Shown piece after piece: positions 1 through 8,755 of a stretch of DNA of 11,427 nt. The position numbers and the translations under genes were made by a program. The number at the start of each line of letters is the position of its first letter. The first letter of the stretch is position 1. Under the pieces are notes generated by a model. The model saw nothing but the letters and a program-made list of their open reading frames with translations, had not been told where the DNA came from and did not search any database. Source of the stretch: Cryoendolithus antarcticus (lineage: Eukaryota; Ascomycota; Dothideomycetes; Cladosporiales; Cladosporiaceae); assembly GCA_002077065.1 (NCBI GenBank), contig NAJO01000145.1:1-11427 (forward strand), written 5' to 3'.

Positions 1-787
1 TTGAGGTTCAAAGGGGAAGTCTAGAAGACGCTGGAAGCGTTCGTCGGGAGTACGCAGACTATCCATACAAAATTTTGTTACCGTTAGGGGTGTGTTGTAA
101 ATATTTGTTGGACGATAAATCGCTTGAGCTCGGTAGGGCACGATGATAAGTCCAGTTAGACGGCGGGAGGACAGGAAATGTAGGCTTAAGTATGAATCAA
201 ACTTCTCAGCATTAAGGGCTACCGGATTGCTCCCAGGTGTCGTTTGGCCTAATCGCGAATTCTGCTCGCAGTGCGTACAGGTTGACCCTACTTTCGAAAG
301 TTGCGGACATCTACTCTCAACCCCGGTGAGGACTTTTACAAGTTTACCGAATCAATTACATATTGCGGACTTTGTCTACTATAGCTCCCTATTTCTACCT
401 TGCGTGCATAGCCTTGCTCTAGTCACCTCACGAACGGTTAGCATTTCGATCCAAGAGAAATTTTGGAAATACCGGTCAAGCCATCCACGACTGGAGCAAC
501 TCAGCTAGTCTCGAGAATATTGGCCGTGCAACAGACACCTGCTTCAGAGCAAAGTTAGCAACAGCAAGTGTCTGCAATCCTAATTGGAACCAGGCGTGCT
601 ACTGAATAGGCCCATCTTGATCCGTAGTGATGGTTCAGCCTACTGAATTCAAGGTGTCCCGTGACCCAATGTTCCACCATCGGAGCTGTACAAGGCGCTT
701 TAGGGCACGCTTAACGCTGCACATTTTGGATTAATAACAAAAGAAATCCTCTACGACAAACGAGGTGTCGGGTTGTGGTGCATAACT
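1..787. other. Intergenic / 3' flank, no supported gene
   Basis: No supported gene lies here. The longest ATG-initiated frame (143-508, plus strand, 121 codons) matches no family I recognise, and a frame of that length is expected by chance in a window this size. The right part is the 3' flank of the minus-strand gene whose stop is at 788-790. I see no tRNA box pair, no simple repeat and no clear inverted repeat. Confidence 0.6.
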
Positions 788-1317
788 CTACTTCTTCTTC
801 CCGAATCCAATGCTAAACATACTCTTCTTCTCGTTCTTCGACGTGGCGGACGGCGCCGGCTCTTTTACCGGCTGCTTTTCAGGTGGAGCCTGTTGCGCGC
901 GCAGAGGCCCGTGGGCATTAATCGTCGCCCTCCCACGGTGCGTAAAGTACGTCCTCGGCTTGCTGGCGGTGGACTGCATGCTCCGCATACTCCTCAGACT
1001 CTGCTGATGGGAGTGCATACCGTTTGCAATCCCGACACGATTTTCGCCTACACTATTCTCGGCGTCATTGGAGCCATTATCGCTGTCAGGCGGTGTAATC
1101 TCTGAATTTTCGTCAGCAGTGCCCGTGTCAGAGGCAGTGATGGTGGAGAGATAAATACCGTGGCTGCTCAGCGGGCAGCACTTGGGCGGGGCATTGTATA
1201 AGTTCTTGCTCTGAATTTGAGGGATCGGACCCGGACCCGGTACGCCCGTCGTAAACTGGCGAGGAGCCAAGTTGCTGCGAGGGCCTAAAACGCCGGCGGA
1301 TGAGAACTGCGCAATGT

Positions 1318-1335
1318 TCTTCGTGTGAAGGGGCT
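1318..1335 (-). other. Frameshift site in the broken gene
   Basis: Upstream the coding-like frame reads '...QAFNGGLLSASPFTR' and then runs to a TAG at 1285-1287. Downstream the coding-like frame is the neighbouring one, '...KNIAQFSSAGVLGPR', which stays open to 788. The change needs a -1 step, as expected if one base had been lost. No X-XXY-YYZ slippery heptamer is present at the junction, and I see no donor/acceptor pair that would make it an intron. The exact base cannot be placed without an orthologue. Confidence 0.5.
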
Positions 1336-1797
1336 CGCGCTGAGCAGACCGCCGTTGAATGCTTGACGGGTAAAGCTTGGGAGGGGCGGAGACTTGACCC
1401 CGTTGGCTCGGTTTGGAGCAAGTCTGGCGTTGGAGAGTGGGCCTTCAGTGGTTGCGATATCGCCTTTGTAGCCGAACGCTGGACTTCTCCAACTATCCTG
1501 TTCCTCCACAAAATTGCTGTTCTCTGGAACCGGACTCATAGTAGGTCTGAGATACGACTTCGACACATTGCTCATGCTGCTGTCGATTGGGAAACGAAGG
1601 AAACCGCGGCGCGATTGCCCCGGTTCCTCCTGCTGCTGGACGACGGCCGTTTGCTGCAGCTGCATGTGCTGTACATGAACCTGTGGCGTTGATGCAGCGC
1701 TAGAGGCCTGGCCGAGAGCGGGACCAACAGCAGGTGGTATAGCAAAAACTTGAGCTGGGACGCGGTCAGATGTGACGGTGGGCTTGTGTTCGCGGTT

Positions 1798-2262
1798 ATA
1801 TCTGCTTGCAGATGCGAAGTCCAGATTTTCTGTCTGCGCGGACGTAGCGCATTGGCTGTAAACAGACTCCACTGGTGCTTTAGCTCGGTGGTACGACGTC
1901 TCCACCGGCCCTCGGGGTTGGTTGTATCTGGATGCGGATGCAGATTCCTGGCTGTCTAGCTGCGAAAATGCTTGAGCCTGTTCGTACGTGTTCTCCAGTG
2001 GCTCTTGGGCGCGGCTATCTCTTGCCGCTAGCGGATAGTATTGGCTCTTGGGTTGGGAGGTTCCCTTCGCTTGTGCTGGCGCGCGATCGTGCCCTGCTAC
2101 GCGCGCCGAATCTCTGCTGTATCTAGACACAGACGCGAAGTCCTGGGATGCCGTTTGTGTGATTGCTGGGCTTTCTCTATACCGAGTAGAAGGTATTTAC
2201 GTCTGTTTGTACGTGGGCTCCGTAGGGGCATGGGCCCGACTGTATGTAGGCTCCTCTGGTGC
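1798..2262 (-). repeat. Degenerate peptide repeats in the broken gene
   Basis: Two short peptide motifs alternate in this stretch. One is a nonapeptide of the form [A/E/G]-P-x-E-x-x-Y-x-[R/Q]: APEEPTYSR (2236-2262), APTEPTYKQ (2203-2229), EPLENTYEQ (1978-2004), GPVETSYHR (1885-1911) and APVESVYSQ (1852-1878). The other is an octapeptide of the form [D/E]-[F/S]-A-S-x-S-R-Y: DFASVSRY (2119-2142), ESASASRY (1924-1947) and DFASASRY (1798-1821). Spacing is irregular and the DNA copies have diverged, so this is an old protein-level repeat and not a recent satellite. The TAA at 2197-2199 falls just after the second nonapeptide. Confidence 0.7.
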
Positions 2263-2805
2263 TTGAGCTCGGGTATGAGTACCTGCGGACTCTGTCCATG
2301 TGCGGACCGATAGCGACTTTGGCTCTTGAGGCTCGTTGGGCTGCTCGATCAAAGCAGCTGCGGCCCAAGATGTGACGGACTGTTGTGCCGGTTGTGCTTG
2401 CGGAAGCTAGTAACGAGTTCCAAGTGGTGCAGACTTATGTCTCGATTGTTTTTCCTGTTGTGTCCCCTGGCTCGATTCACCTTCCGTCGGAGAGAGAAAC
2501 TGGCTCCGAGCAGTCGACTGAGGTTGATGACTCGTCCGTCGACCCTCGTTAGCAGGTGGCGATGGCGTCTCGGATCGCCTGGGCGACCTTGGTGGCACAA
2601 CTGGCGTCGGCATAAAGATGTCACTGTGATCAAAGAGAGGCAGCGTTTCCTCCTCTTCGCTCCGTCGATCACTACCATCAAGTTCAACCGCTGTGACATT
2701 GCCCGTAACATCCAGCGGTGCTTGGCTATCGGGAGGCGGGGCGGAGTTCAGATGATAGCGCAATTTTCGAGCCAGGCTCGAGTGGTTGTTGTGTGACTGA
2801 CGCTG

Positions 2806-3978
2806 CTATGCCGGTGTGAAGACATCGGGCTGGGAAGCACCGGACTGCCGACGAGGCTGCCTTTGTGTTGCGGGTGATAGTGGTGTCTGTTGAGTGCTCT
2901 GCAGTGCTTTTGGGGCAGGGTACCGTTGCTGATGCTGCATCGGTGCTGGTGTAATGATACGCATAATCGGCGACTCCATCGACTGCCCCAATGTCTGTAC
3001 CCGACCGACCACTCTGCCATGATCGTCGAGCACTTCGCCGTAGGCATTGACTTGTTGGCGGACGCAATCCATGATGTCTCCATCTACAAGCTCACCAATC
3101 ACCTCACCCTCCTCATCTAAGATCTTACGGCGCCTGTTTACTTTGAAACCCTCTAAGCTACCAAGCGGAGCAATGCTGCTTCGACCAGATGTGATACGTT
3201 CTAGAGGAGCAAATGGGATCAGTTGCTCCCGAGACGGCGGTAAGGAGAAGCGCAACGATGAATTCGAATCATGACGATTACGGGCAGGTGGCGGCGTCGA
3301 GAGCCTAGCTGGAACACTGAACTGAGGTTGCGGCTCCGGGAGGCCCTGAGGCGGTGGAGTTGAATTTCGCACAGGGGCAGGGAACATTGGCCTGGGCTCG
3401 TCATACGATCCGGGAGCTTGCGTTGAGTAGCTGACCGGCTGCGCGTTTTCTGGCTGCGATTGAGGCAGTGCCGACGAATTTGGCCATTGTCCCTCAACCG
3501 GCTCAGGGAGATAGTTGGATCGAGGCGACGTCTTCGACTCTTTCCATTCGTGCTTCCGCTCTTCTTGGGTCGTATCGGTGCGCGCTGGTGACCATTCGAA
3601 CCTCGTCTGCTTCAGTGAGGACTTCTTGATCGGCTTGGCCAAGCGACTATCGTTAGCGGGATCGAAGGACGAGAAGTAGTCCCTGTTGTTCTGAAGTAGG
3701 GTTTTGATAGCCTTGGGGATTGTCGCGGTAGACTCATCGCCGCCGAACGAAGCCTCAGACCATGCCGGCTCTTGTGCGAGCTCGTCGCTCAAGCTCATCT
3801 CGGGCAAGAAGCTGCTGGAGCCCGACAGCAAATTCGGTCTGGCGGTGTCTGGCCAATTACCCTGTTCGCTAGGCGCTCGTGAGAGTCCTGTCGAACCATA
3901 GCCGGAGTCGGCCGAACGGTAAGGGTCTACATACCCGCGATTGCGCGCTGCCATTGCCATCTTCGGATATCCGAGCAT
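2806..3978 (-). CDS. Intact N-terminal ORF with LEA/DUF3659-like motif pair
   Basis: This is the uninterrupted first part of the broken gene, 390 codons from the ATG at 3976-3978 to the TAG at 2806-2808, and a gene finder may call it alone. It is mostly disordered, with a YRSADSGYGS-type serine/tyrosine stretch, a basic patch 'KPIKKSSLKQTRFEWSPAR' around 3590-3640, and repeated 'STPPP' and 'PEPQPQF' segments. The only compact part lies at about 2995-3132. There 'ILDEEGEVIGELVDGD' and 'GEVLDDHGRVVGRV' form two related half-repeats of the D-x-x-G-x-V-x-G type known from fungal LEA-domain/DUF3659 proteins. In that family the motif usually occurs in many tandem copies; here I see one pair. If translated alone the product would lack the Q-rich repeat region and the lysine-rich end. 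There is no signal peptide or membrane segment. The family link rests on motif resemblance only. Confidence 0.5.
   Translation of the reverse strand: MLGYPKMAMAARNRGYVDPYRSADSGYGSTGLSRAPSEQGNWPDTARPNLLSGSSSFLPEMSLSDELAQEPAWSEASFGGDESTATIPKAIKTLLQNNRDYFSSFDPANDSRLAKPIKKSSLKQTRFEWSPARTDTTQEERKHEWKESKTSPRSNYLPEPVEGQWPNSSALPQSQPENAQPVSYSTQAPGSYDEPRPMFPAPVRNSTPPPQGLPEPQPQFSVPARLSTPPPARNRHDSNSSLRFSLPPSREQLIPFAPLERITSGRSSIAPLGSLEGFKVNRRRKILDEEGEVIGELVDGDIMDCVRQQVNAYGEVLDDHGRVVGRVQTLGQSMESPIMRIITPAPMQHQQRYPAPKALQSTQQTPLSPATQRQPRRQSGASQPDVFTPA
2995..3132 (-). other. Paired DxxGxVxGxV motif (LEA/DUF3659-like domain)
   Basis: This is the only folded-looking domain in the long minus-strand gene. Its two halves, 'ILDEEGEVIGELVDGD' and 'EVLDDHGRVVGRV', share the order hydrophobic-L-D-acidic-x-G-x-V-hydrophobic-G-x-V and are joined by a short linker with one cysteine. 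The pattern resembles the repeats of fungal LEA/DUF3659 proteins. A profile search would be needed to confirm it. Confidence 0.5.
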
Positions 3979-4787
3979 TGAACTGTCATAGGATGCTGTA
4001 CCATCTCGTTGGTGGGGTAAGTAGCCACTGCCATTTTGCCCGTGGGCGATGCGGAGTGACGTCGGCAATCAGCGTTCGCTGCCTCTCAGTTCGAATTACG
4101 ATCCGCAGCACCTTCAGTATCGGCGGAAAACAAACCTCTAGCTGCATGTATGCAGGTGTCGTCGACCCCGCGGAAGCGGATATGACGTTCGGAGGGACTT
4201 GAAATAGCCAACCTCTCGAACTCGGCAAGTGGGGCCTTCTGAGGACGGTGGTAAGGCTGCTGCTAAACTGCCTCCGCATGAAGGTCTGTATTTGGAATGC
4301 TCTAAGCAGGAGCATAGGTGTCTTGTGCTGGCGAAGTGTGGCACCTTCGACTTACTAGGCTACCGGAATGCTGCCCGTGGCCGCCCTGTAATTCATGACA
4401 ATACTTATCTCCTGCGATCGCCTCACTAAAAGCTGAAGTAGCTTCGCGCGTCAACGATCTACTCTCTCATGACATCGTCTTGGAGGACATGAGAGACGCA
4501 AGAATGTTGGCTGTCGTAGAGTCTTCGCTACATTCAAGATCCAGTAGCCAGGTTCTCTGCGCTCGTCTGTCGCACAATCTGTCTCTCAGACTTGGTCTAT
4601 TCACGTTTATCGCGCCCTCACAAAACTCGTCTAAGGTGCGGGGCGCTGAATTTCACTTGGCAAGGTATGATCACACACAGTCCGTGCTCGAAGAGATGAT
4701 CTTGAACAACACGAAGCCGACCATGAAAGGGGACCAGTAAGGTGGACTTGGATTTGCCATTCCCTACCACACCGCTACCCTCTTTAG

Positions 4788-5063
4788 AAGATTTGGTGGC
4801 GACATGCACGACGTACAGCAAGGCAGCTCCGTTGCGCCAATCGTCCGGACGAGCTTGAGCAGATCTCCATTGATGATATCTTACTCGCGGCGCCGGACCT
4901 CTACACATGCTGCCGCATCTACAACCGAGTGGCTTGTGGACGTACACCCTCAACCCTTCCAACCGCTTTACAGGAGTGGTGCGGTGGCCTTAGCGCAACG
5001 CCGCAGCAACGGCGCCAACGATCAGCTCTAAGATCCACGGGCAGAATATCGTTTTTTGCATAG
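4788..5063 (+). pseudogene. Possible F-box-like remnant
   Basis: The open frame between TAG at 4785-4787 and TAG at 5061-5063 has no ATG. It contains 'DELEQISIDDILLAAPDLYT' followed by C-C-R-I-Y-N-R-V-A and then 'PSTLPTALQ'. The order (D/E-L-x-x-I, D-x-L-L, C-R-x-x-x-x-V, S-x-T-L-Q-x-A-L) resembles the F-box helices of fungal SCF adaptor proteins. The match is loose, there is no start, and no continuation is visible downstream. If real it is a fragment of a decayed gene; chance is a serious alternative. Confidence 0.2.
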
Positions 5064-5087
5064 CAACCACAGTCGCTTATCGTATTA

Positions 5088-5491
5088 TCAACCGCCTGGC
5101 CGCAGCTTCAATCCTACTTCAGGAGTTGCCTCGTGTGCATGCCACGCTCTCCCCGGAAGTACTCCACCGCTCAGCTTTGCTAGCCTGATAAAACTTGCGG
5201 GATTGCCGCCAAGCACGCAGTTGCCGCTATTGGGCCATGCCGAGTTGCCTTTGAGCTTGCGAACTTGCATGAACTCGAGCAGCTCTGAGAGCTGTCTGTC
5301 CGAGGTACATGGGGTATGTAGACTTTTAATTTAGCACTTAGAGTCCGATCTGGATTCATAGCTCCGTCATACCCAGGGGTAGTCTTGATCGAGACGCAGC
5401 TGGTAGGAATTGGCGGAGAAATGCAGATCTGTGGGAGCCAGTCTCTGTTCTCTGGATCGCAATAGATCACAGGTATACGCGGCCGACGCAT
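5088..5491 (-). CDS. Possible small two-exon gene, uncharacterised
   Basis: An ATG at 5489-5491 opens a frame beginning 'MRRPRIPVIYCDPENRDW'. A putative intron with a GTATGA donor and a CGGACAG acceptor (about 77 nt) would join it in phase to a second frame, 'GQLSELLEFMQVRKLKGNSA...', which ends at TGA 5088-5090. The joined product would be about 108 residues, cysteine-poor, with no recognisable domain and no signal peptide. The branch-site sequence is weak (GCTAAAT). Both halves are short enough to be open by chance, so this is only a candidate. Confidence 0.15.
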
Positions 5492-6229
5492 GGAACATCC
5501 GGACGGTCAGATAAGGGAAATGGGAGACGGAAGCTCTCCAAACGCAAGACTAGAAAGCATCGCCGCACGCCGGAGGGTCGCCTGGCAGATCTCGGACGTA
5601 CTTTGCCTCTCATCTCACCGACAATACGCTTATAACAGCTGTTCTCCTAAAGAAACAATGCTTGGACCAAGCACAGAGCCTCCAAAGCTGGAAGGTCAAC
5701 GCAAGTATCAAGAAAACCGATCATAGCGTGGATAGCAAGCCTGACGGCACTCAATCATAAGACCGGGTATGAACAAGACCACTGTCCCGGTGCATCTAAC
5801 ACGATAGCAGTGACGCCAGCACTGTCAAAGCGGCCAAGTATCAGTGTGCTGCGTGAGGAGGAGTTTGTTAATGTTTGGAAGGCGGTTGTAATCCGAGAAA
5901 AATTAAATTGCGTCGAATCCAAGCCGGGAGTCATCTTATCATTAACGTCGTCTTCAAAGCTGGCATGCGTAAGGCCTCACCACGGACAGACACGGCTGAG
6001 AGATTCGATAGCGTTTGACCCATTGGCTCCTTGGAGGCGTCATACACTACCGTGTTCCATCATGTGCAGCCCTGTGCCACTAGATGGCCAAAGCGGACAT
6101 TGCTTCTATCCGTTCGATCAAGCCGCTCGCCTGGTCCACTGACAATTAGTTCATGGCAGACTAGTTCACAACTCTGTTCCGCGCATACCATTCGCCGTCA
6201 CAACACATCGCACCCAATGGGAACCTTCC

Positions 6230-6263
6230 TTACACGTGTAAACGTGACGTTTCTATGCACGTG
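6230..6263. promoter_or_regulatory. ACGTG / E-box motif cluster
   Basis: Three overlapping or adjacent palindromic motifs lie within 34 bp: TTACACGTGTAA (6230-6241, a perfect 12-bp palindrome with CACGTG core), AAACGTGACGTTT (6240-6252, an inverted repeat about a central G, with a CRE-like TGACG) and GCACGTGAG (CACGTG at 6258-6263). CACGTG is the classical target of bHLH factors and ACGT cores are bound by bZIP factors. The cluster lies about 2.9 kb upstream of the glycosyltransferase start and 2.2 kb from the minus-strand gene, which is far for a fungal promoter. Regulatory function is an inference. Confidence 0.3.
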
Positions 6264-7684
6264 AGTGGGGGCGATGATGCTGCTCAGTGTGGCAAGATCT
6301 AAGAATTACACCGCACTGCTACTAAAGTTTACGGCTGTCGTGGTACCATTCCCGTGACAACAATTGGTGCCGTGGCAAAGCCATCGACGATTACATCAAT
6401 CGCGCTCTCTGCGGCCGCGCTCGAGATATTGCTTGGACCTGTAAAACTCGGAACATGGAGTCGAAGAACCAGCGCCCGAGAACTAGCCCCGGCCTAAGAA
6501 GAAAGGGTATGCAGATATTGTAGGCTACGACGAATTGGGCGGTCCCCGTAATATTTATGCATTGATCTTGCTCTAGCTTTAAAATTGGGGAGGTTCCGGT
6601 CTGTAGATGAAGGATTTGTGATACATGTCCACTCGCCCGAATAAGAAGATCGCTCTTTGTCGCCTATAGATATAAGCAGGCTGTCAGTTCAGGGAGGGCG
6701 CTCATAGCGTCATGCTCAAACTCTGCATGTTGTCTGACAGCCCGCAGTCTTCCGAGAAAATGTTGTTGGCTGACCACACAAACAGTAGAAGTACTTGAGG
6801 TTCTGGACCTGTACTACATGTGGACCAATTCGCGTACTTTGTTCTTACAATTGCCGCATGGCCTTCTAAAGTACTTCAAAACACCGCAACCCCCGAGATT
6901 CGGTAGCTCCCGTAGAGGTGGTTGGCACACGATTTCAAGCACTTGCGCGTGCTGCTTTGTTGTTGCTCCTCGGTAGAACTATCTGTGTCTAACTTGGGCA
7001 TGAGCCCGCTTGGCTATAGCAAGGCGCTTCTCGTGGTTCAATCATGTGTGTTGAAAGCCGGTTGAGATACGGAAAGTGAGCTCGACTCGCTTAGTATCTA
7101 AAGGTTAACATGCTTGTGTTTGTCTTAGTGCGAAACTGAATCCCCACAAGTTAACATTGCTAGCGTGGGTTGGGAAACCAAATGTATATGATCTTGGCGC
7201 CTTCCGTGATTCTTAGTGTGTAGTTAATGCTAGTACGCTATCGCGTCTTCGCGGGGTACAGAATTGGGGTGATATTGACCTGCCGCCGCACGAAGCAGAA
7301 TCGCGGTAGGAGCGAGAGTCTACGCTCAAGTTACATCGGCTTGACACGCATTCCTCGAGGCCCTTGGGTTCCGGAGGATCAAAACTGTACAGTTCGCGAC
7401 GTTCTCGATACGTTACTCCTAGGCAGACCGCTCAACAGCTTTAGAGCATACCGTATTAGTTACAAGAATCAATCTCGCCAATGTCTCTAGTGTCAGAAAT
7501 ATCTGTGCGCCAAGTTAAGCAGAAAACGGATGTGCTGCTTGCAGTCCTGGACCAGTTTCTTACCCTTGAGCGGGTGAAGCTTGCGACGTATCAATTTGAT
7601 CAGAATGAACGGTGCAGTCTACAAGGTATACTGCTGTGCAAGTCACATTCGCTAGCGTTTGCCCCCTTCGTTTGCGTCGGTTGA

Positions 7685-8002
7685 CAAGCAGTCGCAGAAC
7701 ACTCCTATCCATCCGCCGGGCTTCTTCAAGATTTTCAGCTAGGCGGCCGCTTAACCACTAAGCAAATCGCAGAGCAGCAGTCTTGCTGCCAGCGCACGAT
7801 AACGTTGCTAAACTACGACGTGTATGTCATGCACGCTGCCCACTGCCGCCTTGATGCTAAGCACGCACACCTACCGCTGGAAGACCAGGCCAGTGGCTTC
7901 GCAGACCTACCATTACTGCAAAAGCTCACCATCCTCCGCCAAGTGCAACAGGCAAGCCAGAGAAGCCTACTAGCTGTGGGCGATGCAAACAACGACACCT
8001 AA
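7685..8002 (+). pseudogene. Possible transposase-like HTH remnant
   Basis: The frame from 7685 to TAA at 8000-8002 has no ATG near its start. It contains 'GGRLTTKQIAEQQSCCQRTI' (7742-7801), which resembles the helix-turn-helix start of fungal Tc1/mariner-type DDE transposases (L-T-x-x-Q-I-A-x-x-x-x-C-S-x-R-x-I). The rest of the frame does not look like the catalytic part of such an enzyme, and no DDE triad or terminal inverted repeats are seen. It may be a short transposon relic or a chance resemblance. Confidence 0.18.
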
Positions 8003-8605
8003 GCACAGGTGACTGCAAGGCTCGCTGAAGTAAGCTAGATCAGTTCAGGCAAGATGTCAGACACACTTGAGGACACCTCTTATAGAGAAGATTTGCTTAT
8101 AAGCTTGGAATAGGCTTTCTATCCCTCTCTCACTCTCATACGGCCCACCATCATGAGCTAAAGGCCGACAAGTACATCAACAAAGAATGGACCTTACTCA
8201 TCTTCTTAGAATAACGCCTACATAAAGAAAACTTGTCCTGTTTGATTTTCCAGGTCATCATTCTAGCACAGGTATGAATGCAACATGCAGGGGAGTGGCA
8301 GTTAAGACAAATTTGCAGACGGGCAGACCTATCAGTGTTGGACTCAAGAATCAGCACAACTTCTCAACGTTGCAGACCGCGGTCCAACGAGGGAGCTTAA
8401 CAATGTCATCGACTACAATGCTAGTAGTACGATTTCCGTCGGTCGCGAAGAACCTGTGCGGCAGCTACTGCGTCTGATTATGGTCTCATTTCACGTGTTG
8501 GCGCCAGTGTATGTCATAAGCAGAGAGTTTCACCCAAACGTCCACGCTACGTAGCTTGTGTCGTGTACTAAACTCATCCGGCCGTTTCAGCCTCGGAAAA
8601 GCGGG

Positions 8606-8613
8606 TCACGTGA
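8606..8613. promoter_or_regulatory. TCACGTGA E-box palindrome
   Basis: This is a perfect 8-bp palindrome TCACGTGA, about 590 bp upstream of the glycosyltransferase ATG. It is the preferred site of Cbf1-like bHLH proteins in fungi. A second CACGTG lies at 8492-8497. The position suits a promoter element of the glycosyltransferase gene, but there is no functional evidence in the sequence. Confidence 0.3.
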
Positions 8614-8689
8614 TTAACGCTACCCCATGTGCGTTTCTTCCCCTCGCGTGGGTGATGCTGTGCGTCGAGCAACGTGATACCATTGGGTA

Positions 8690-8755
8690 AGATATAATCA
8701 TTATGTATTTTGCGTAGTTTAAAAAATATTTATCAATACTTATTTCAAATCATAC
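8690..8755. other. AT-rich block
   Basis: This short stretch is strongly AT-rich compared with its surroundings and includes a run of six A followed by ATATTTATCAATA. It could be a nucleosome-depleted promoter element, a replication-origin-type AT element, or the edge of a decayed repeat. It lies about 450 bp upstream of the glycosyltransferase start. Confidence 0.45.

Larger units (their letters stand above)
788..3978 (-). pseudogene. Disrupted LEA/DUF3659-like low-complexity protein gene
   Basis: One long Pro/Ser/Gln/Arg-rich protein can be followed on the minus strand from the ATG at 3976-3978 to the TAG at 788-790. Its frame is interrupted by TAG at 2806-2808, TAG at 2407-2409 and TAA at 2197-2199, and then shifts by one base near 1320-1335. 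Composition is continuous across every break: Q-rich on both sides of the stops, then 'NIAQFSSAGVLGPRSN' in the new frame, and a lysine-rich end 'SMFSIGFGKKK'. This continuity argues for one damaged gene rather than several small ones. Each stop is one C-to-T change from a glutamine codon. The start is uncertain: the frame is open without ATG up to 4068 and closed by TGA at 4069-4071, so an upstream exon is possible. An ATG at 3958-3960 has a better start context (A at -3, G at +4). The function is unknown; a cytoplasmic, disordered structural or stress protein is an inference. Sequencing error is the main alternative. Confidence 0.6.

Noticed and set aside
143..508. 121-codon ATG-initiated plus-strand frame with several cysteines
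   Set aside because: No recognisable domain, no signal peptide and no neighbouring exon. One or two open frames of this length are expected by chance on six frames of 11 kb.
1318..1335. Programmed -1 ribosomal frameshift
   Set aside because: No slippery heptamer in the right frame and no evident downstream stem. The upstream stops make it pointless for full-length translation.
788..4068. Reassigned stop codons (UAG/UAA read as glutamine)
   Set aside because: The same gene appears to end naturally at a TAG after a lysine-rich tail, the edge gene also ends in TAG, and the glycosyltransferase has no internal UAR. No such code is known in filamentous ascomycetes.
5914..5924. GTCGAATCC resembling a tRNA B box
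   Set aside because: No matching A box and no cloverleaf arms can be drawn around it.
6679..6742. Perfect 9-bp inverted repeat GGCTGTCAG / CTGACAGCC with a 46-bp loop
   Set aside because: Too short and too far apart to be a convincing terminator, hairpin RNA or transposon end. Such pairs arise by chance.
6611..6973. 121-codon open stretch on the plus strand, with peptide VLDLYYMWTNSR
   Set aside because: No start codon near the beginning, no homology I can name, and within chance length.
7227..7490. 87-codon ATG-initiated plus-strand frame
   Set aside because: Basic, no domain, and surrounded by stop-rich sequence. Most likely a chance frame.
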